From: Streptomyces camelliae
Lineage (GTDB): Bacteria > Actinomycetota > Actinomycetes > Streptomycetales > Streptomycetaceae
Direction of reading: 5' to 3'
Assembly (NCBI RefSeq): GCF_027625935.1
Contig: NZ_CP115300.1
Location: forward strand, 8,494,001 to 8,558,000
Length of the DNA: 64,000 nt
Shown here: positions 7,306 through 16,105 of the stretch, piece by piece
Layout of the letters: each line of letters begins with the position of its first letter
Position numbering within the stretch: position 1 is the stretch's first letter
Program-made: the position numbers and the translations under genes
Notes under the pieces: model-generated
Database searches by the model: none
Seen by the model: the letters and a program-made list of their open reading frames with translations, nothing else
What the model was told of the DNA's origin: nothing

Positions 7306-9260
7306 GCCCGGCCTCCCGGCTCCAGGGGCTGTACGACGACCTGGTGCTGGTGCGAGAACACCAGCGCGCCCGGGGTCACGTCGACGCGGTCCGCCGGAGC
7401 GCCCCGGCGGCCCGTGACCGGGTCGGCGGGGAACAGCCGGATCTCCTCCACCAGCGCGTTGCCGGTGGCGCGTTGCAGCAGGCCGAAGATCTCGCCGTAC
7501 TGCACGGGCCGCCCGAACGGCCATCCGGTGCCGTCCGGTCCGCCGTGCAGCGGATTGAGGTACCCGAAGAGCGCGGCGAGGGCCGCGTCCCGTACCCGGT
7601 CGGTCTCCCCGGGTGCCGCCGCGAGCCGGGCGACGACCGTGACGCCCTGGTAGACCGGCGGCTCCACCACCAACCGGGTCCCGATCAGCCGTCGTTCGTC
7701 CAGGCTCTCGGTGATCGTGGCGAGCACCTGGTCCGACGGGATCAGCTGCTCGAAGCGGAGCCGGTCGCCCTCGTCGGCCACCGCGTCCGGCACCACCAGC
7801 ACCCGCACCGCACCCGCGCCCTCAGCGGCGGGCAGACAGCGCACCCGGCGCACCGAAGGAGCCGCCTGCCGGGCGATGATCTCGTAGTCCTCCGCCGTCA
7901 CCGCCCGTTCCTGCATCCGCAGCGCGTCCGGGGCCCGCAGCTTGGCGTTGGCGACGCTCTCCCCGTCCACCCCGCCGCGCGCCGCCTCCCGGTTGGTCAC
8001 CCGCGCGACGTACGGCACCGAGCTGCGCAGCACCGAGATCGCGCCCCGGGCCACATTGCCGGCCGGACCGCCGCCGGTGCGATAGCGGGACACCCGGATC
8101 CGGGCGCCCTTCTCCGGCACCGCCCCGCACGGCCGCAGCGTGCCGTCCGGCTCACGCAGCGCGGGCGGGAAGGTGAACTCGCCCGTGGTGGCGTCGACTT
8201 GGACATGCCGGTCGGTGGGGCCCGAGCGGCCGAAGTGCTCGACCACCTCCCAGCGCCGCCAGCCGTCGGCCGAGGAGACCTCCACCACCGGTGGCTCGCC
8301 GTCCAGCAGCACCGGCGGCCGGCCGAGCCGGAACGTCTGCCCCGGCACCCCCTCGGACGATCCGAGCGGCACGTCCGTAACCGTCTCCGCGTGCTCGACG
8401 GTGATGGTGCCGCCGACCGTGAACACCGTGGCCTCGCGCACGGTCGGGGACTCCGAGTAGAACGGCTGGCCCGGCTCCGCCTCGGTGGCCCGGCAGCGCA
8501 GCCATCCGGCCCGCGTGCCGCCGATCACCGACGCGGTGTGCCCGGCCGGGACGTACACGATGACCTCACCGGGCCGGTTCAGACCGCCGGTGGTGTCCGA
8601 GCCGGTCTCGCACACCTGCCAGCGCACGCCGTCCCACGCCTCCCACACCAGCGGCGGCTGGCGCGGGTCCACCCCGACGCCCTCCACCCGGCTGTCCAGC
8701 CGCACGGCGACGATGCACCGCGGTACCGCCGCGGGCAGCCCGAACAGCACCGCGTCCCCCGGCTCGGGGGCCGCCTGGAAGCACCGTACGTCCCGGCCCT
8801 CGGTCAGCTCACGCGTCCGGTCGGCCTGGTCGCCGGTGCGGGGCGCGGTCACCAGCCGGATCAACTCGGCGGGTACGACCCGCAGTTCGTCCGTGGTCGC
8901 GAACACCACGGGCTCCTCCGTGTCGCCGTCCGCCGTCGTCACCTCGGTCCCGGCGGGCAGCGTCACCGTGTCGGGCTGCGGTGCCGACAGCCAGAAGTCG
9001 ACCTCGGCCGAGGCAGCCGCCGGCGGGAACAGCCGGATGCCCAGCAGGTCGAGAAAGGCGGTGTAGTTCTTGTCCGGCACCCGGTTCAGCCGGTACAGCA
9101 GCTGGTCCACGAGATAGGCGAACGTCTCGATCAGGGTGACGCCCGGATCGGAGACGTTGTGGTCGGTCCATTCCGGGGCGCGCTGCTGCACGTACCGCTT
9201 CGCCTCGTCGACGAGTTGCTGGAACCGCCGGTCGTCCAGGTTGGGGGAGGGCAGGGCCAT
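7302..9260 (-). CDS. CIS baseplate wedge protein J-like (Pvc11-type)
   Basis: A 652-residue baseplate J/gp6-family protein. The N-terminus has the hallmark RRFQQLVDEAKRYVQQRAP, then WTDHNVSDPGVTLIETFAYLVD and the LLYRLNRVPDKNYTAFLDLLGI helix. The C-terminal half has RAPDALRMQERAVTAEDYE and IARQAAPSVRRVRCLP, typical of J proteins. It forms the wedge ring that couples sheath contraction to the hub. Start ATG 9260 overlaps the gp25 stop by ATGA, and its own stop overlaps the next start, indicating translational coupling through the baseplate genes. Confidence 0.9.
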   Translation of the reverse strand: MALPSPNLDDRRFQQLVDEAKRYVQQRAPEWTDHNVSDPGVTLIETFAYLVDQLLYRLNRVPDKNYTAFLDLLGIRLFPPAAASAEVDFWLSAPQPDTVTLPAGTEVTTADGDTEEPVVFATTDELRVVPAELIRLVTAPRTGDQADRTRELTEGRDVRCFQAAPEPGDAVLFGLPAAVPRCIVAVRLDSRVEGVGVDPRQPPLVWEAWDGVRWQVCETGSDTTGGLNRPGEVIVYVPAGHTASVIGGTRAGWLRCRATEAEPGQPFYSESPTVREATVFTVGGTITVEHAETVTDVPLGSSEGVPGQTFRLGRPPVLLDGEPPVVEVSSADGWRRWEVVEHFGRSGPTDRHVQVDATTGEFTFPPALREPDGTLRPCGAVPEKGARIRVSRYRTGGGPAGNVARGAISVLRSSVPYVARVTNREAARGGVDGESVANAKLRAPDALRMQERAVTAEDYEIIARQAAPSVRRVRCLPAAEGAGAVRVLVVPDAVADEGDRLRFEQLIPSDQVLATITESLDERRLIGTRLVVEPPVYQGVTVVARLAAAPGETDRVRDAALAALFGYLNPLHGGPDGTGWPFGRPVQYGEIFGLLQRATGNALVEEIRLFPADPVTGRRGAPADRVDVTPGALVFSHQHQVVVQPLEPGGRA

Positions 9261-9682
9261 CAGTCCGCGACCGCTTCCTCGGCCCCCTCCTCGGAGGGGA
9301 TCGTGTAGAAGGGAAACACCAGATTGCGCCGGTCGTTGGTGGAGCGCACCGTGTAGCGCACGTCGATGTAGAGGGTTCCGTCGTCCACCGCGTCGAAGGC
9401 GACCGCCACGTCGTCCACCGTGATCCGCGGCTCCCACCGCTCCAGCGCCTCCCGCACCGCCTGTGCGATCCGCCCCGCGGTGGCGCCGTCACCGGGTGCG
9501 AAGACGTAGTCGTGGATGCCGCAGCCGAACTCGGGCCGCATCGGGCGCTCGCCGGGCGCAGTGCCCAGCACCAGCCGGATCGCCTCCTCGATCTCCCGCT
9601 CCCGCTCCACCATGGCGATCCCGCCGGTCGGCCCCACCCGCAGCGGGAACGCCCAGCCGCGCCCGATGAACCGCTCGCTCAT
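9260..9682 (-). CDS. CIS baseplate GPW/gp25 family protein (Pvc9-type)
   Basis: A 140-residue gp25-like protein, normal length for the family. It shows IGRGWAFPLRV, the conserved EREIEEAIRLVLGTAPGERPMRPEFGCGI block with RPEFG, then VREALERWEPRITVDDV. gp25 nucleates sheath polymerisation on the baseplate. It is coupled by ATGA overlaps to the PAAR gene before it and the J gene after it. The alternative upstream start in the same frame would extend into the PAAR gene and lacks homology support. Confidence 0.92.
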   Translation of the reverse strand: MSERFIGRGWAFPLRVGPTGGIAMVEREREIEEAIRLVLGTAPGERPMRPEFGCGIHDYVFAPGDGATAGRIAQAVREALERWEPRITVDDVAVAFDAVDDGTLYIDVRYTVRSTNDRRNLVFPFYTIPSEEGAEEAVAD

Positions 9683-9999
9683 CACACCCCTCCGATCTGC
9701 ACGTTCAGGGCGCCGAGCTGAACGGTCGCGCCGCACGCGGTGGTGTCGCCCATCCGGGCGGCCGGCAGCCCGCCGATGAGCACCTCGCCCGAGAGGAGCG
9801 CGGCCGGGCTCGGCAGGATCACATTGGCCGGGCCCAGGGCCGCGTGCGGGGGCATCACACAGGTGTGCAGGCTGCCCACGACGGCGGCGGGACGGCCGCC
9901 GATCAGCACACGCGCCACCGCCGCGGCGGCGCCGGGCGGCGGGGTGGCGATCACACCCCCGTGACTGGTGGGGTCGCCGGTACGGGCTGCGGCGGGCAT
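9682..9999 (-). CDS. PAAR-like spike-tip protein (Pvc10-type)
   Basis: A 105-residue PAAR-family protein. It carries the PAAR-type turns PAAARTGDPTSHGGVIATPP, ARVLIGGRPAAVVGSLHTC and VLIGGLPAARMGDTTACG, with His and Cys residues suited to binding a metal at the tip. PAAR proteins sharpen the spike formed by the VgrG trimer and can carry effectors; here there is no extension, so it is tip only. AGGAG lies upstream of ATG 9999. The 64-bp gap from the VgrG-like gene is among the larger gaps in the run. Confidence 0.88.
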   Translation of the reverse strand: MPAAARTGDPTSHGGVIATPPPGAAAAVARVLIGGRPAAVVGSLHTCVMPPHAALGPANVILPSPAALLSGEVLIGGLPAARMGDTTACGATVQLGALNVQIGGV

Positions 10000-10063
10000 G
10001 CCGGGCTCCTCTCCGAAGGGGTGGTCATGGCCTCGACGGCCGTGGAAACAGCTCGGGTCGACG

Positions 10064-11890
10064 TCAGTTGATGCGCACGAGATCCGCCTTCAGCACACCG
10101 AGCAGACCGCCGTCGAGCGTGAGGTCCGCCTGCCCGGCGACGCTCACCGACCGGCCGCCGACCTTGACCGCGCCGGTGCCGTCGATCTCCACGCTGCCGC
10201 CCTTCACGCTGACCTTGCCGGTCGTCGCGTCGAGCGTGATGCCGTGCTCGTCCAGCCGTACCGAGGACACCGCCCGCCGGCCGCCGGCCGCGTACACCGT
10301 CAGCTCGATCCGGTCGTGCCGGTCGTCCAGCAGCACCTCCAGCCGCTCGTCCGCGGTGCGCAGCCGCACCCCGGACGGGCCCGGTGCGGGCGTGTCCAGC
10401 AGCTCCAGCCGGTGCCCCGAACGCGACACAACGGAACGGCGGTTGACCTTGCCGCTGGTCGCGTCGACCAGCGGCACGTCGTGCGGCGAGGGCCGGTCCA
10501 CGCCGTTGTACAGACCCCCGATGACGTACGGGCGGTCCAGCAGCCCCTGTTCGAAGCCGACCAGCACCTCGTCGTTGACCTCGGGACTCACCACACCCCC
10601 GCCACCCTTGCCGCCCCACTGCACGGTTCGCACCCAGTCGGTCACGTACGTGTCGTCCAGCCAGGGGAAGGTGAGCCGGACCCCGCCGCTCTGCGCGCCC
10701 CCCGGCTCACGCACGTCCGTCACCACGCCGATCGCCAGACCCGGCATGCGCGGCCCGCGCCCGGGTGCGTTCGCGCCGGTCACCAGGCCCGCCAGGGAAC
10801 GGTCCGGGCTGGCGCTCACCCATACCGTGGTCCGGTAGCCACCGTGCGGCTCCAGGCTGTGCTGCACCGCCGTCGCCGTGTACCGGCCGGAGAACGCCGG
10901 CCCCACATTGCCGAGCGCCACCGGCAGGCCCGCCCGCAGCCGCGGATTGCCCTCGGCCACCGCCTCCAACTCACCGAACCCGGCGCTCACTTGACCGGCG
11001 ACCGCAGCGGCGGCCGCGGTGGTCTCGGCCTGCGTCCGGTACGGCGTGTCCGTCACCGTCAGTTTCGCCGACTTCCCGAACCGGGCGCCGAACTCCGGGG
11101 CCAGACCGGGCAGTACCGTGTCGCTGGTCACGGACTGCTGCCGGGCCACGAGCGGCGTCTTCGTGGTGACGTCCCAGCCGCGCACCTCGACCTGGGCCGC
11201 CCCGTCCGCTCCCGACAGCGCGGCCCGCAGCGCGAGCAGATTCCGCCCGTACTCCAGCACCATCGGGCTCTGCGTGGCCGGCGTCGACGGCGCGGGCGCA
11301 CCCGAGGCTTTCTCGGGCTTGGTGAACTGCAGCACTCCCTGGTCGTCCACTCGCACCAGCGCACCGCTCTCGCCCGCCAGATACTGCAGGAAGTCCCAGT
11401 CGGAGACATTGGCCTGCGACAGCTGCTTGTACGTCACCGGCGCGGCTTCCACCTTCCCGCACGGCAGCCCCGCCCCGGCGGCCACCTTGCGCACGATGGC
11501 GGCGGCCGTCATGTTGCGGTACGCCACCACCCTCCGGCCGCGCTGCAGCCGGTGCGCGACCGAGTAGGCACGTACGACGGTGAACGACCCGGTGGAGTCC
11601 CGGTCGATCTCCACGGCCGTGACCTCGCCGTTGAACAGCCGCTCGCGCGCCTGCCCGGCGACCGTCACCACCGACACCCGCAGCGGGGTGCCGAGCGTGA
11701 TACCGGTCGACCTCAGGAACTCGTGGTCGGGATCGCGGTAGGTCAGCACGGCGGTGTCCGGCAGACCCACGTTCTCGTCCACCACACAGCTCACCAGCTG
11801 GGCCGCCCAGATCCGCGGCAGCTCACCGGGCGCCTCCACGACGGGGTCCGCCGCGAACGACCGGCCGCCGCGCGCCTCGGGTGTGGTCAC
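10064..11890 (-). CDS. CIS spike protein, VgrG/gp27-gp5-like (Pvc8-type)
   Basis: A 608-residue spike. The first 370 residues carry the gp27-like hub fold (RNMTAAAIVRKVAAGAGLP, DWDFLQYLAGESGALVRVDD). Then follows the gp5-type OB-fold (LAIGVVTDVREPG, VRLTFPWLDD, VRTVQWGGKGGGGVVSPEV, DEVLVGFEQGLLDRPYVIG). The C-terminus is a beta-helix of short repeats (TGKVSVKGGSVEIDG). It forms the central trimeric spike capped by the PAAR protein. There is no added effector domain at the C-terminus. The start is GTG 11890, overlapping the LysM gene stop by GTGA. Confidence 0.9.
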   Translation of the reverse strand: MTTPEARGGRSFAADPVVEAPGELPRIWAAQLVSCVVDENVGLPDTAVLTYRDPDHEFLRSTGITLGTPLRVSVVTVAGQARERLFNGEVTAVEIDRDSTGSFTVVRAYSVAHRLQRGRRVVAYRNMTAAAIVRKVAAGAGLPCGKVEAAPVTYKQLSQANVSDWDFLQYLAGESGALVRVDDQGVLQFTKPEKASGAPAPSTPATQSPMVLEYGRNLLALRAALSGADGAAQVEVRGWDVTTKTPLVARQQSVTSDTVLPGLAPEFGARFGKSAKLTVTDTPYRTQAETTAAAAAVAGQVSAGFGELEAVAEGNPRLRAGLPVALGNVGPAFSGRYTATAVQHSLEPHGGYRTTVWVSASPDRSLAGLVTGANAPGRGPRMPGLAIGVVTDVREPGGAQSGGVRLTFPWLDDTYVTDWVRTVQWGGKGGGGVVSPEVNDEVLVGFEQGLLDRPYVIGGLYNGVDRPSPHDVPLVDATSGKVNRRSVVSRSGHRLELLDTPAPGPSGVRLRTADERLEVLLDDRHDRIELTVYAAGGRRAVSSVRLDEHGITLDATTGKVSVKGGSVEIDGTGAVKVGGRSVSVAGQADLTLDGGLLGVLKADLVRIN

Positions 11891-12606
11891 CGCTCCTCCT
11901 CACCGCCCGCGTCCCCGAGCGCCGGCACCACCAGTTCGGTGCCGGGCGCCAGGGCCATCGGGTCGTCGATCCCGTTCGCCTCCGCGATGACCCGCCAGGC
12001 CGTCGCGTCGCCGTACTCCCGCCACGCCAGCAGCGCGAGACTGTCCCCCGCCACCACCGTGTGCGTGCTGCGGGCGGTGCGCGCACCGGACGTCGGGTTC
12101 TGCCCCGGCGGGTCGACGCTCGCCTCCTCCACCGACAGCGCACAGGTCGCCCGCAGCGGCTTGCCGTCCACGTCGAACAGCGTGTACGTCACCGACAGGC
12201 TCGACAGCACCCCGTCGAACGACGTCGTGCGGGCCGTACCCCACTCGAACCGCACCCACGGACTGGCCGGCTTCTTCCGCGCGAGGCTCGCCGGACTCGG
12301 CACGCACGCCTTCATCAGCGTCTCCACGGCCTGCTCGACCGAGTTGTCATGCGTCGACGTCGCGTCGAGGAAGACCTCAAGACTCAGCTCCCGAGGCCCG
12401 CTGCCCACGAACTCCGGCAGCGCCGACTGCCCGGCCATCCGCGACGGGGTGCGCCGCCACTCGGTGGTCTTGCGCAACTGGAGGGTGTTCGGATTGAACT
12501 GCAGAGCCAGCCGCGCGATCGTCCCACCGGGCTTCGCGCCCACCGCCGCCGGAGGTTCCTTCAGGGTCAGCTGCGCCCTGGCCCGGCTGGTGCGCACAGT
12601 GGTCAT
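11887..12606 (-). CDS. LysM-domain CIS hub/tail protein (Pvc7-type)
   Basis: A 239-residue protein. The N-terminal portion has the eCIS/phage-type IARLALQFNPNTLQLRKTTEWRR motif and LSLEVFLDA. The C-terminal LysM-like domain spans about 180-231 (STHTVVAGDSLALLAWREYGD, WRVIAEANGIDDP, GTELVVPAL). In contractile tails this protein (T4 gp53 or PVC Pvc7 equivalent) clamps hub to tube or wedges and does not necessarily bind peptidoglycan. It is coupled by ATGA to the preceding tube-type gene and by GTGA to the spike gene. Confidence 0.88.
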   Translation of the reverse strand: MTTVRTSRARAQLTLKEPPAAVGAKPGGTIARLALQFNPNTLQLRKTTEWRRTPSRMAGQSALPEFVGSGPRELSLEVFLDATSTHDNSVEQAVETLMKACVPSPASLARKKPASPWVRFEWGTARTTSFDGVLSSLSVTYTLFDVDGKPLRATCALSVEEASVDPPGQNPTSGARTARSTHTVVAGDSLALLAWREYGDATAWRVIAEANGIDDPMALAPGTELVVPALGDAGGEEER

Positions 12607-13073
12607 CAGGAGGGCCTCAGTCCCTCATGCGCGATCTCCAGCGTCTCCACGGCGGCTTGCGAGGACGAGGGATCGAACGACGGCCCCTGCCAGCGCACCG
12701 GCACGATGCCGAGCACCTGCCAGCTGATGATCCGGCTCAGATCCGGCCTCAGCGCCACGATCTCCCCGTCCTTCGGTTCCACCCGTCGCAGCGTCTGGTC
12801 GAGCCAGCGCCCGATCTTCGCCGTGTCGGCGGTGACCGGCCGGGTGAACGTGATGTTCGACCAGGTCACCCGGCCGGGCAACTGCCAGGTGAAGCCGTTG
12901 TTGCCGCCCTCGGCATAGGTCTCCATCTCCACCTCCGCCCCCATCCCGGAGCAGGTGTGGAAGGCACCCAGGTCGTTGCCGCCGATCGCGAGCCGGAAGA
13001 ACACGCTCGTCGCGAAGATGTTGTCCGTCATCCCTTGGCCATCCGTTCCCTGTTCCTCAGCGCCGTCCGTCAT
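12606..13073 (-). CDS. CIS tube-initiator / second tail-tube-type protein (Pvc5-type)
   Basis: A 155-residue gp19-like tube-fold protein with FRLAIGGNDLGAFHTCSGMG, EGGNNGFTWQLPGRVTWSNITFTRP and a WDQTL-like helix. It differs from the major tube protein encoded further upstream, so it probably forms the first ring joining tube to hub. The start is uncertain: ATG 13073 overlaps the preceding gene by 17 bp, while ATG 13031 (MTDNIFATS) gives 141 residues, close to family size. Neither has a good ribosome-binding site, so coupled translation is likely. Confidence 0.85.
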   Translation of the reverse strand: MTDGAEEQGTDGQGMTDNIFATSVFFRLAIGGNDLGAFHTCSGMGAEVEMETYAEGGNNGFTWQLPGRVTWSNITFTRPVTADTAKIGRWLDQTLRRVEPKDGEIVALRPDLSRIISWQVLGIVPVRWQGPSFDPSSSQAAVETLEIAHEGLRPS

Positions 13074-15942
13074 ACGGCCGGCCCGCACGTTCCCGGCCCC
13101 TGCGCAGATCGGCCCGCAGCAGCCGGGCGAGCGGATCCAGCAGCCGCCGCGCCAGCTCGTCCAGATCGATCCCGGGGTCCTGGGACGTTCCGGCCGACCG
13201 GACCGTGTCCTTGCCCGGGGCCTTCCGCGCCGCCTCCGGTGGCTTGTCGGACGTCCGCTGCACCGGCCTCGGGGGCATGGCGGTCACCGGCACACCGGGG
13301 GGAACACCACCGGCACCGGCCACGTCCCGCTGGACGAGGGGTGTCGCCGGGGCGGGGGCGGTGCCGGTACGCGCCCCGGCCGTCGTACGGGTGGCGCGGA
13401 CCACGGGCACGGGCGGGCCGGTCTGCCGGGCCGGGCTCGCCGGGCGCTCCTGCGTCGGCGGCGCCTGCGGATCGGTCACCGGCAGCGCCTGCGGCCTTAT
13501 GGGTGTGGCCCGCTGGACGGGGGGATCCGGGCGTACGACGGGGACGGCGCGGCGAGCTTGCGCGGAACTCGGGCTGTGCGAAGGCGAGTTGTACGTCGTC
13601 GACGCCGGCGGGGAGACGCTGCTTCTCTGCACGTAGGGAGCGGACGACGTTGGTGCCGGTGCCGGTGCCGGTGCCGGTGCCGGTGCCGGTGCCGGTGCCG
13701 GTGCCTGTGCCTGTGGCGGGTTCGGGTCGCGTCGCCAGGAGGCGGCCACGACCGGACGCTCGGTGGAGCGGACAGCGGCAGGAGGCGCAACGCCCTCCGG
13801 GACACGGGTGTTGACCGTGAGCCGGCGGGCGGCGAGCAGGGAAAGACTGCGGTGCGGCGGCCGACGCGGAGGCGTGAGGGGGTGTACGCCGATGACACCT
13901 GAGGGCTGGTCGCCGGTGGTGCCCGGGGGTCGGCCGGGGGCGGGGACGCGGGCGGGGGAGTGGACGGGAGCGCCGACGGCCCGGGCGACGACGACCGGAA
14001 TGGCTCCATCGGGTTGCGTCCGTGCCGGTGTCGCCGATCCGCTCGCGAAGGCGGGCACAGCCCTCGCCGCTGTGCCGGCCGGCGCCGTCGGCTCGTCCGA
14101 GGAGGCCGCTCGGGCCTCCGGTGCGGGTCCGGCGGAGGGCCCTGACCGGGCCACCAGGGGTGTGGCGGGAGTCGGGGCGGTGGACGGAACCGCGGCTGAA
14201 GTTGACTGTGGGGTAGCGAAGTTGACGTCTGGCTTGCTGAGTTCGGTGTCCATTGCGCCCAGCAGCGGGGAGGCGGCCGCGGGGGACTCGGGTGTGCTTG
14301 CGGCGGTCCGGTCCGGGCGCGCGGGGGAGCGCTGGACGTGCGGAGCGGGCGGATGGGCCGGGGTGTGCGGCCGGCCACCGGGGCGGGCAGCGCGTGGGAC
14401 GTCCGCTGTCGGTGGCATCGCGGGCAGAGGTGCCCCCAGGCCGCCACGGGCCCGGGCGCCTGACGGACGGGGGCCTGACGGACGGGCGCCTGACGGGCGA
14501 TCGTCGGGTGGGCGGTCGTCGGACGGGTGGTCGTCGGACCGGCGGGGCGGGGTGGCACGGCGAGCCGGTTCGGGTCCGGCCGGTGCGGCGGCCGGCCTCT
14601 CCTCGCTCTTGGGCGTCGCGAGGCCGCTGCCGTACGAGCCCGGAGGGGAAGCAGAGGTGGTGTCCACGTGGCGCTGCACGACCGGCAGTGCCGGTCCGGG
14701 AGCCGGGTGTGGGACGTTCTCCGGTCGTGTCGCGTCCGGCGCATGGGAGGGCAACGGGCGGGCTGTGGAGGGGAGTTCGGGCAAGGGGGCGCCCAGTGGT
14801 GGCCGGGTGCCGGGTCGTGCGGAGGTGGCGGCGTGCTGCCCAGCGGGTGTGGGTGCAGGAGCCTCATCGGTGACGGCGGTCGGTGCCGCGTGCTTGCCCG
14901 AGGCAGGGGGAGTGGGTGCCTCGGTGGGCGGAGCAGCGGGCCGTAGCGCGGTGATCCGTCGTACCGGCGTGGCCATGCGTCGGGCCACGGTCAGGGAGGG
15001 GCCGACGGCCACCGGGCGCACGGGGCCGTCCGCCGACCGCTCCCGCCGTGCGGAGTCTTTGGCCTGCGCTGCGGTACGGCGGCCGGCCGGAGCCCCGGGC
15101 ACAGCGGAGCGGCCCGATGTGTCCGGCACCACGGCAATGCGCCGCACCACGGGAATCTCCGGCCCCCGTGCCAGGCGGCCGGGATCGCCGGGCCGGACCG
15201 CACGGGCGGCGTCGCCCTCGGCTCCGGCCCGCTGAACCGGCGTCCTTGGCGCGGCCGTCGGCACGAGGGGTTCCGCGGGCACGAGCGCACGGCTGGGCGC
15301 GGACGCGGTCACCGAGCGCTGGACGGACGGGATGCCGGCCGCGGCGGGAGAACGTCCGGACCTGTGTGACGGAGCCGAAGACCGCGTACGTGCCGCCTCG
15401 TTGTCTCCCTTGTCTCCCCCGGCTCCCTTGTTCCCCTTGCTGCCCTTGCTGCCCTTGTCGCCCGCTGGGCTCTCCGCGGAGGCAGGGGCCGGACGGTCGG
15501 GCACGGCCGGGATTTCGCCCTCCTCGGCATCCGTCCGCAGCGCCCGCAACAGCAGCGGTCCGCCGTCGGCGTACGTGCCACCTGCTACGGCGCGCCCGGT
15601 GACGCCATGGATCAGGCCCACCGGCGCGGACGGCAGCAGTGCGTGCCCGAGGCCGGCGTCGAAGGAGGGGTTCTGCCAGGACGCGAGGCCGGCGCGGAAG
15701 GTGAGGCCGTCGCTCACGCCGAGCGGGGCGCGGGCCACGGTCAGCGTCGGCGGCGCGGTGCGGCGCCAGCCGCCGTCCCAGTCGCCGGGCACGGACCGGG
15801 ACGTATCCGCTGTGCCCGGCACCGACGACTCCGCGCCGGAACCCGTGGAGGCGGCCGCACCGGAAGCGGACGTACCCGCGGGAGAGCCGGGCGCGGGGGT
15901 CCGCGCCGGGGCCCGACGGCGCAGCCTGTCCCGCCATGCCAT
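13057..15942 (-). CDS. Long disordered CIS-locus protein with repeated VQR motifs (candidate tape measure or cargo scaffold)
   Basis: A 961-residue protein very rich in Pro, Ala, Arg, Ser and Thr. A small folded N-terminal segment (RRTAPPTLTVARAPLGVSDG, ASWQNPSFDAGLGHALLP) is followed by about 750 residues of low complexity. That stretch contains eight hydrophobic-VQR motifs (PSVQRS, TPVQRA, PVVQRH, PHVQRS, PYVQRS, PPVQRA, PLVQRD, RPVQRT) plus variants VVRR and VARR. The C-terminus is an amphipathic helix, LDELARRLLDPLARLLRADL. Several internal DNA repeats vary the linker. Its place between the small Pvc6-like gene and the second tube gene suggests a role in the tail. It lacks the coiled-coil of usual tape measures. 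Start ATG 15942 has AAGGTGG eight bases upstream. Confidence 0.7.
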   Translation of the reverse strand: MAWRDRLRRRAPARTPAPGSPAGTSASGAAASTGSGAESSVPGTADTSRSVPGDWDGGWRRTAPPTLTVARAPLGVSDGLTFRAGLASWQNPSFDAGLGHALLPSAPVGLIHGVTGRAVAGGTYADGGPLLLRALRTDAEEGEIPAVPDRPAPASAESPAGDKGSKGSKGNKGAGGDKGDNEAARTRSSAPSHRSGRSPAAAGIPSVQRSVTASAPSRALVPAEPLVPTAAPRTPVQRAGAEGDAARAVRPGDPGRLARGPEIPVVRRIAVVPDTSGRSAVPGAPAGRRTAAQAKDSARRERSADGPVRPVAVGPSLTVARRMATPVRRITALRPAAPPTEAPTPPASGKHAAPTAVTDEAPAPTPAGQHAATSARPGTRPPLGAPLPELPSTARPLPSHAPDATRPENVPHPAPGPALPVVQRHVDTTSASPPGSYGSGLATPKSEERPAAAPAGPEPARRATPPRRSDDHPSDDRPPDDRPSGARPSGPRPSGARARGGLGAPLPAMPPTADVPRAARPGGRPHTPAHPPAPHVQRSPARPDRTAASTPESPAAASPLLGAMDTELSKPDVNFATPQSTSAAVPSTAPTPATPLVARSGPSAGPAPEARAASSDEPTAPAGTAARAVPAFASGSATPARTQPDGAIPVVVARAVGAPVHSPARVPAPGRPPGTTGDQPSGVIGVHPLTPPRRPPHRSLSLLAARRLTVNTRVPEGVAPPAAVRSTERPVVAASWRRDPNPPQAQAPAPAPAPAPAPAPAPAPTSSAPYVQRSSVSPPASTTYNSPSHSPSSAQARRAVPVVRPDPPVQRATPIRPQALPVTDPQAPPTQERPASPARQTGPPVPVVRATRTTAGARTGTAPAPATPLVQRDVAGAGGVPPGVPVTAMPPRPVQRTSDKPPEAARKAPGKDTVRSAGTSQDPGIDLDELARRLLDPLARLLRADLRRGRERAGRPYDGRR
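13652..13717. repeat. GGTGCC hexanucleotide tandem repeat
   Basis: Nine exact GGTGCC units (13652-13705) followed by two degenerate ones. On the minus strand they encode alternating Pro-Ala in the disordered CIS protein. The 6-bp unit keeps the reading frame, so slippage would change linker length without breaking the gene. Confidence 0.95.
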
Positions 15943-15946
15943 GTGC

Positions 15947-16105
15947 TCAACCACCTTCGTTCACACGGGTGTTGATACGGGCGATCTCGGTCACCCATTG
16001 GCGCCGCTCGGCGTGGGTGAGGTCGAGGATCTCCTCGCGCTGCCAGTGGAAGTGGTAGGCGATGTACGCGATCTCCTCCCGCAGCCGGGGGAGTGCGTAC
16101 GTCAC
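15947..16105 (-). CDS. 52-residue CIS-locus protein, DUF6760-like (Pvc6-type)
   Basis: A small gene easily missed. GTG 16105 overlaps the preceding stop (GTGA), and its TGA lies four bases before the next ATG. The product is 52 residues, starting MTYALPRLREEIAYIAYH and containing FHWQREEILDLTHAERRQW, a compact helical protein with conserved Trp residues. Similar tiny proteins occur at this place in many CIS loci and probably belong to the baseplate or tube end. Tight coupling on both sides and codon bias support a real gene. Confidence 0.85.
   Translation of the reverse strand: MTYALPRLREEIAYIAYHFHWQREEILDLTHAERRQWVTEIARINTRVNEGG

Noticed and set aside
13652..14540. Repeats in the disordered CIS gene as a CRISPR array
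   Set aside because: Units are 6 bp or irregular coding repeats without unique spacers of constant length.
13057..15942. The VQR-rich protein as a DUF4157 toxin
   Set aside because: No HExxH-like DUF4157 core or toxin domain could be found; only the VQR motifs are shared with such proteins.
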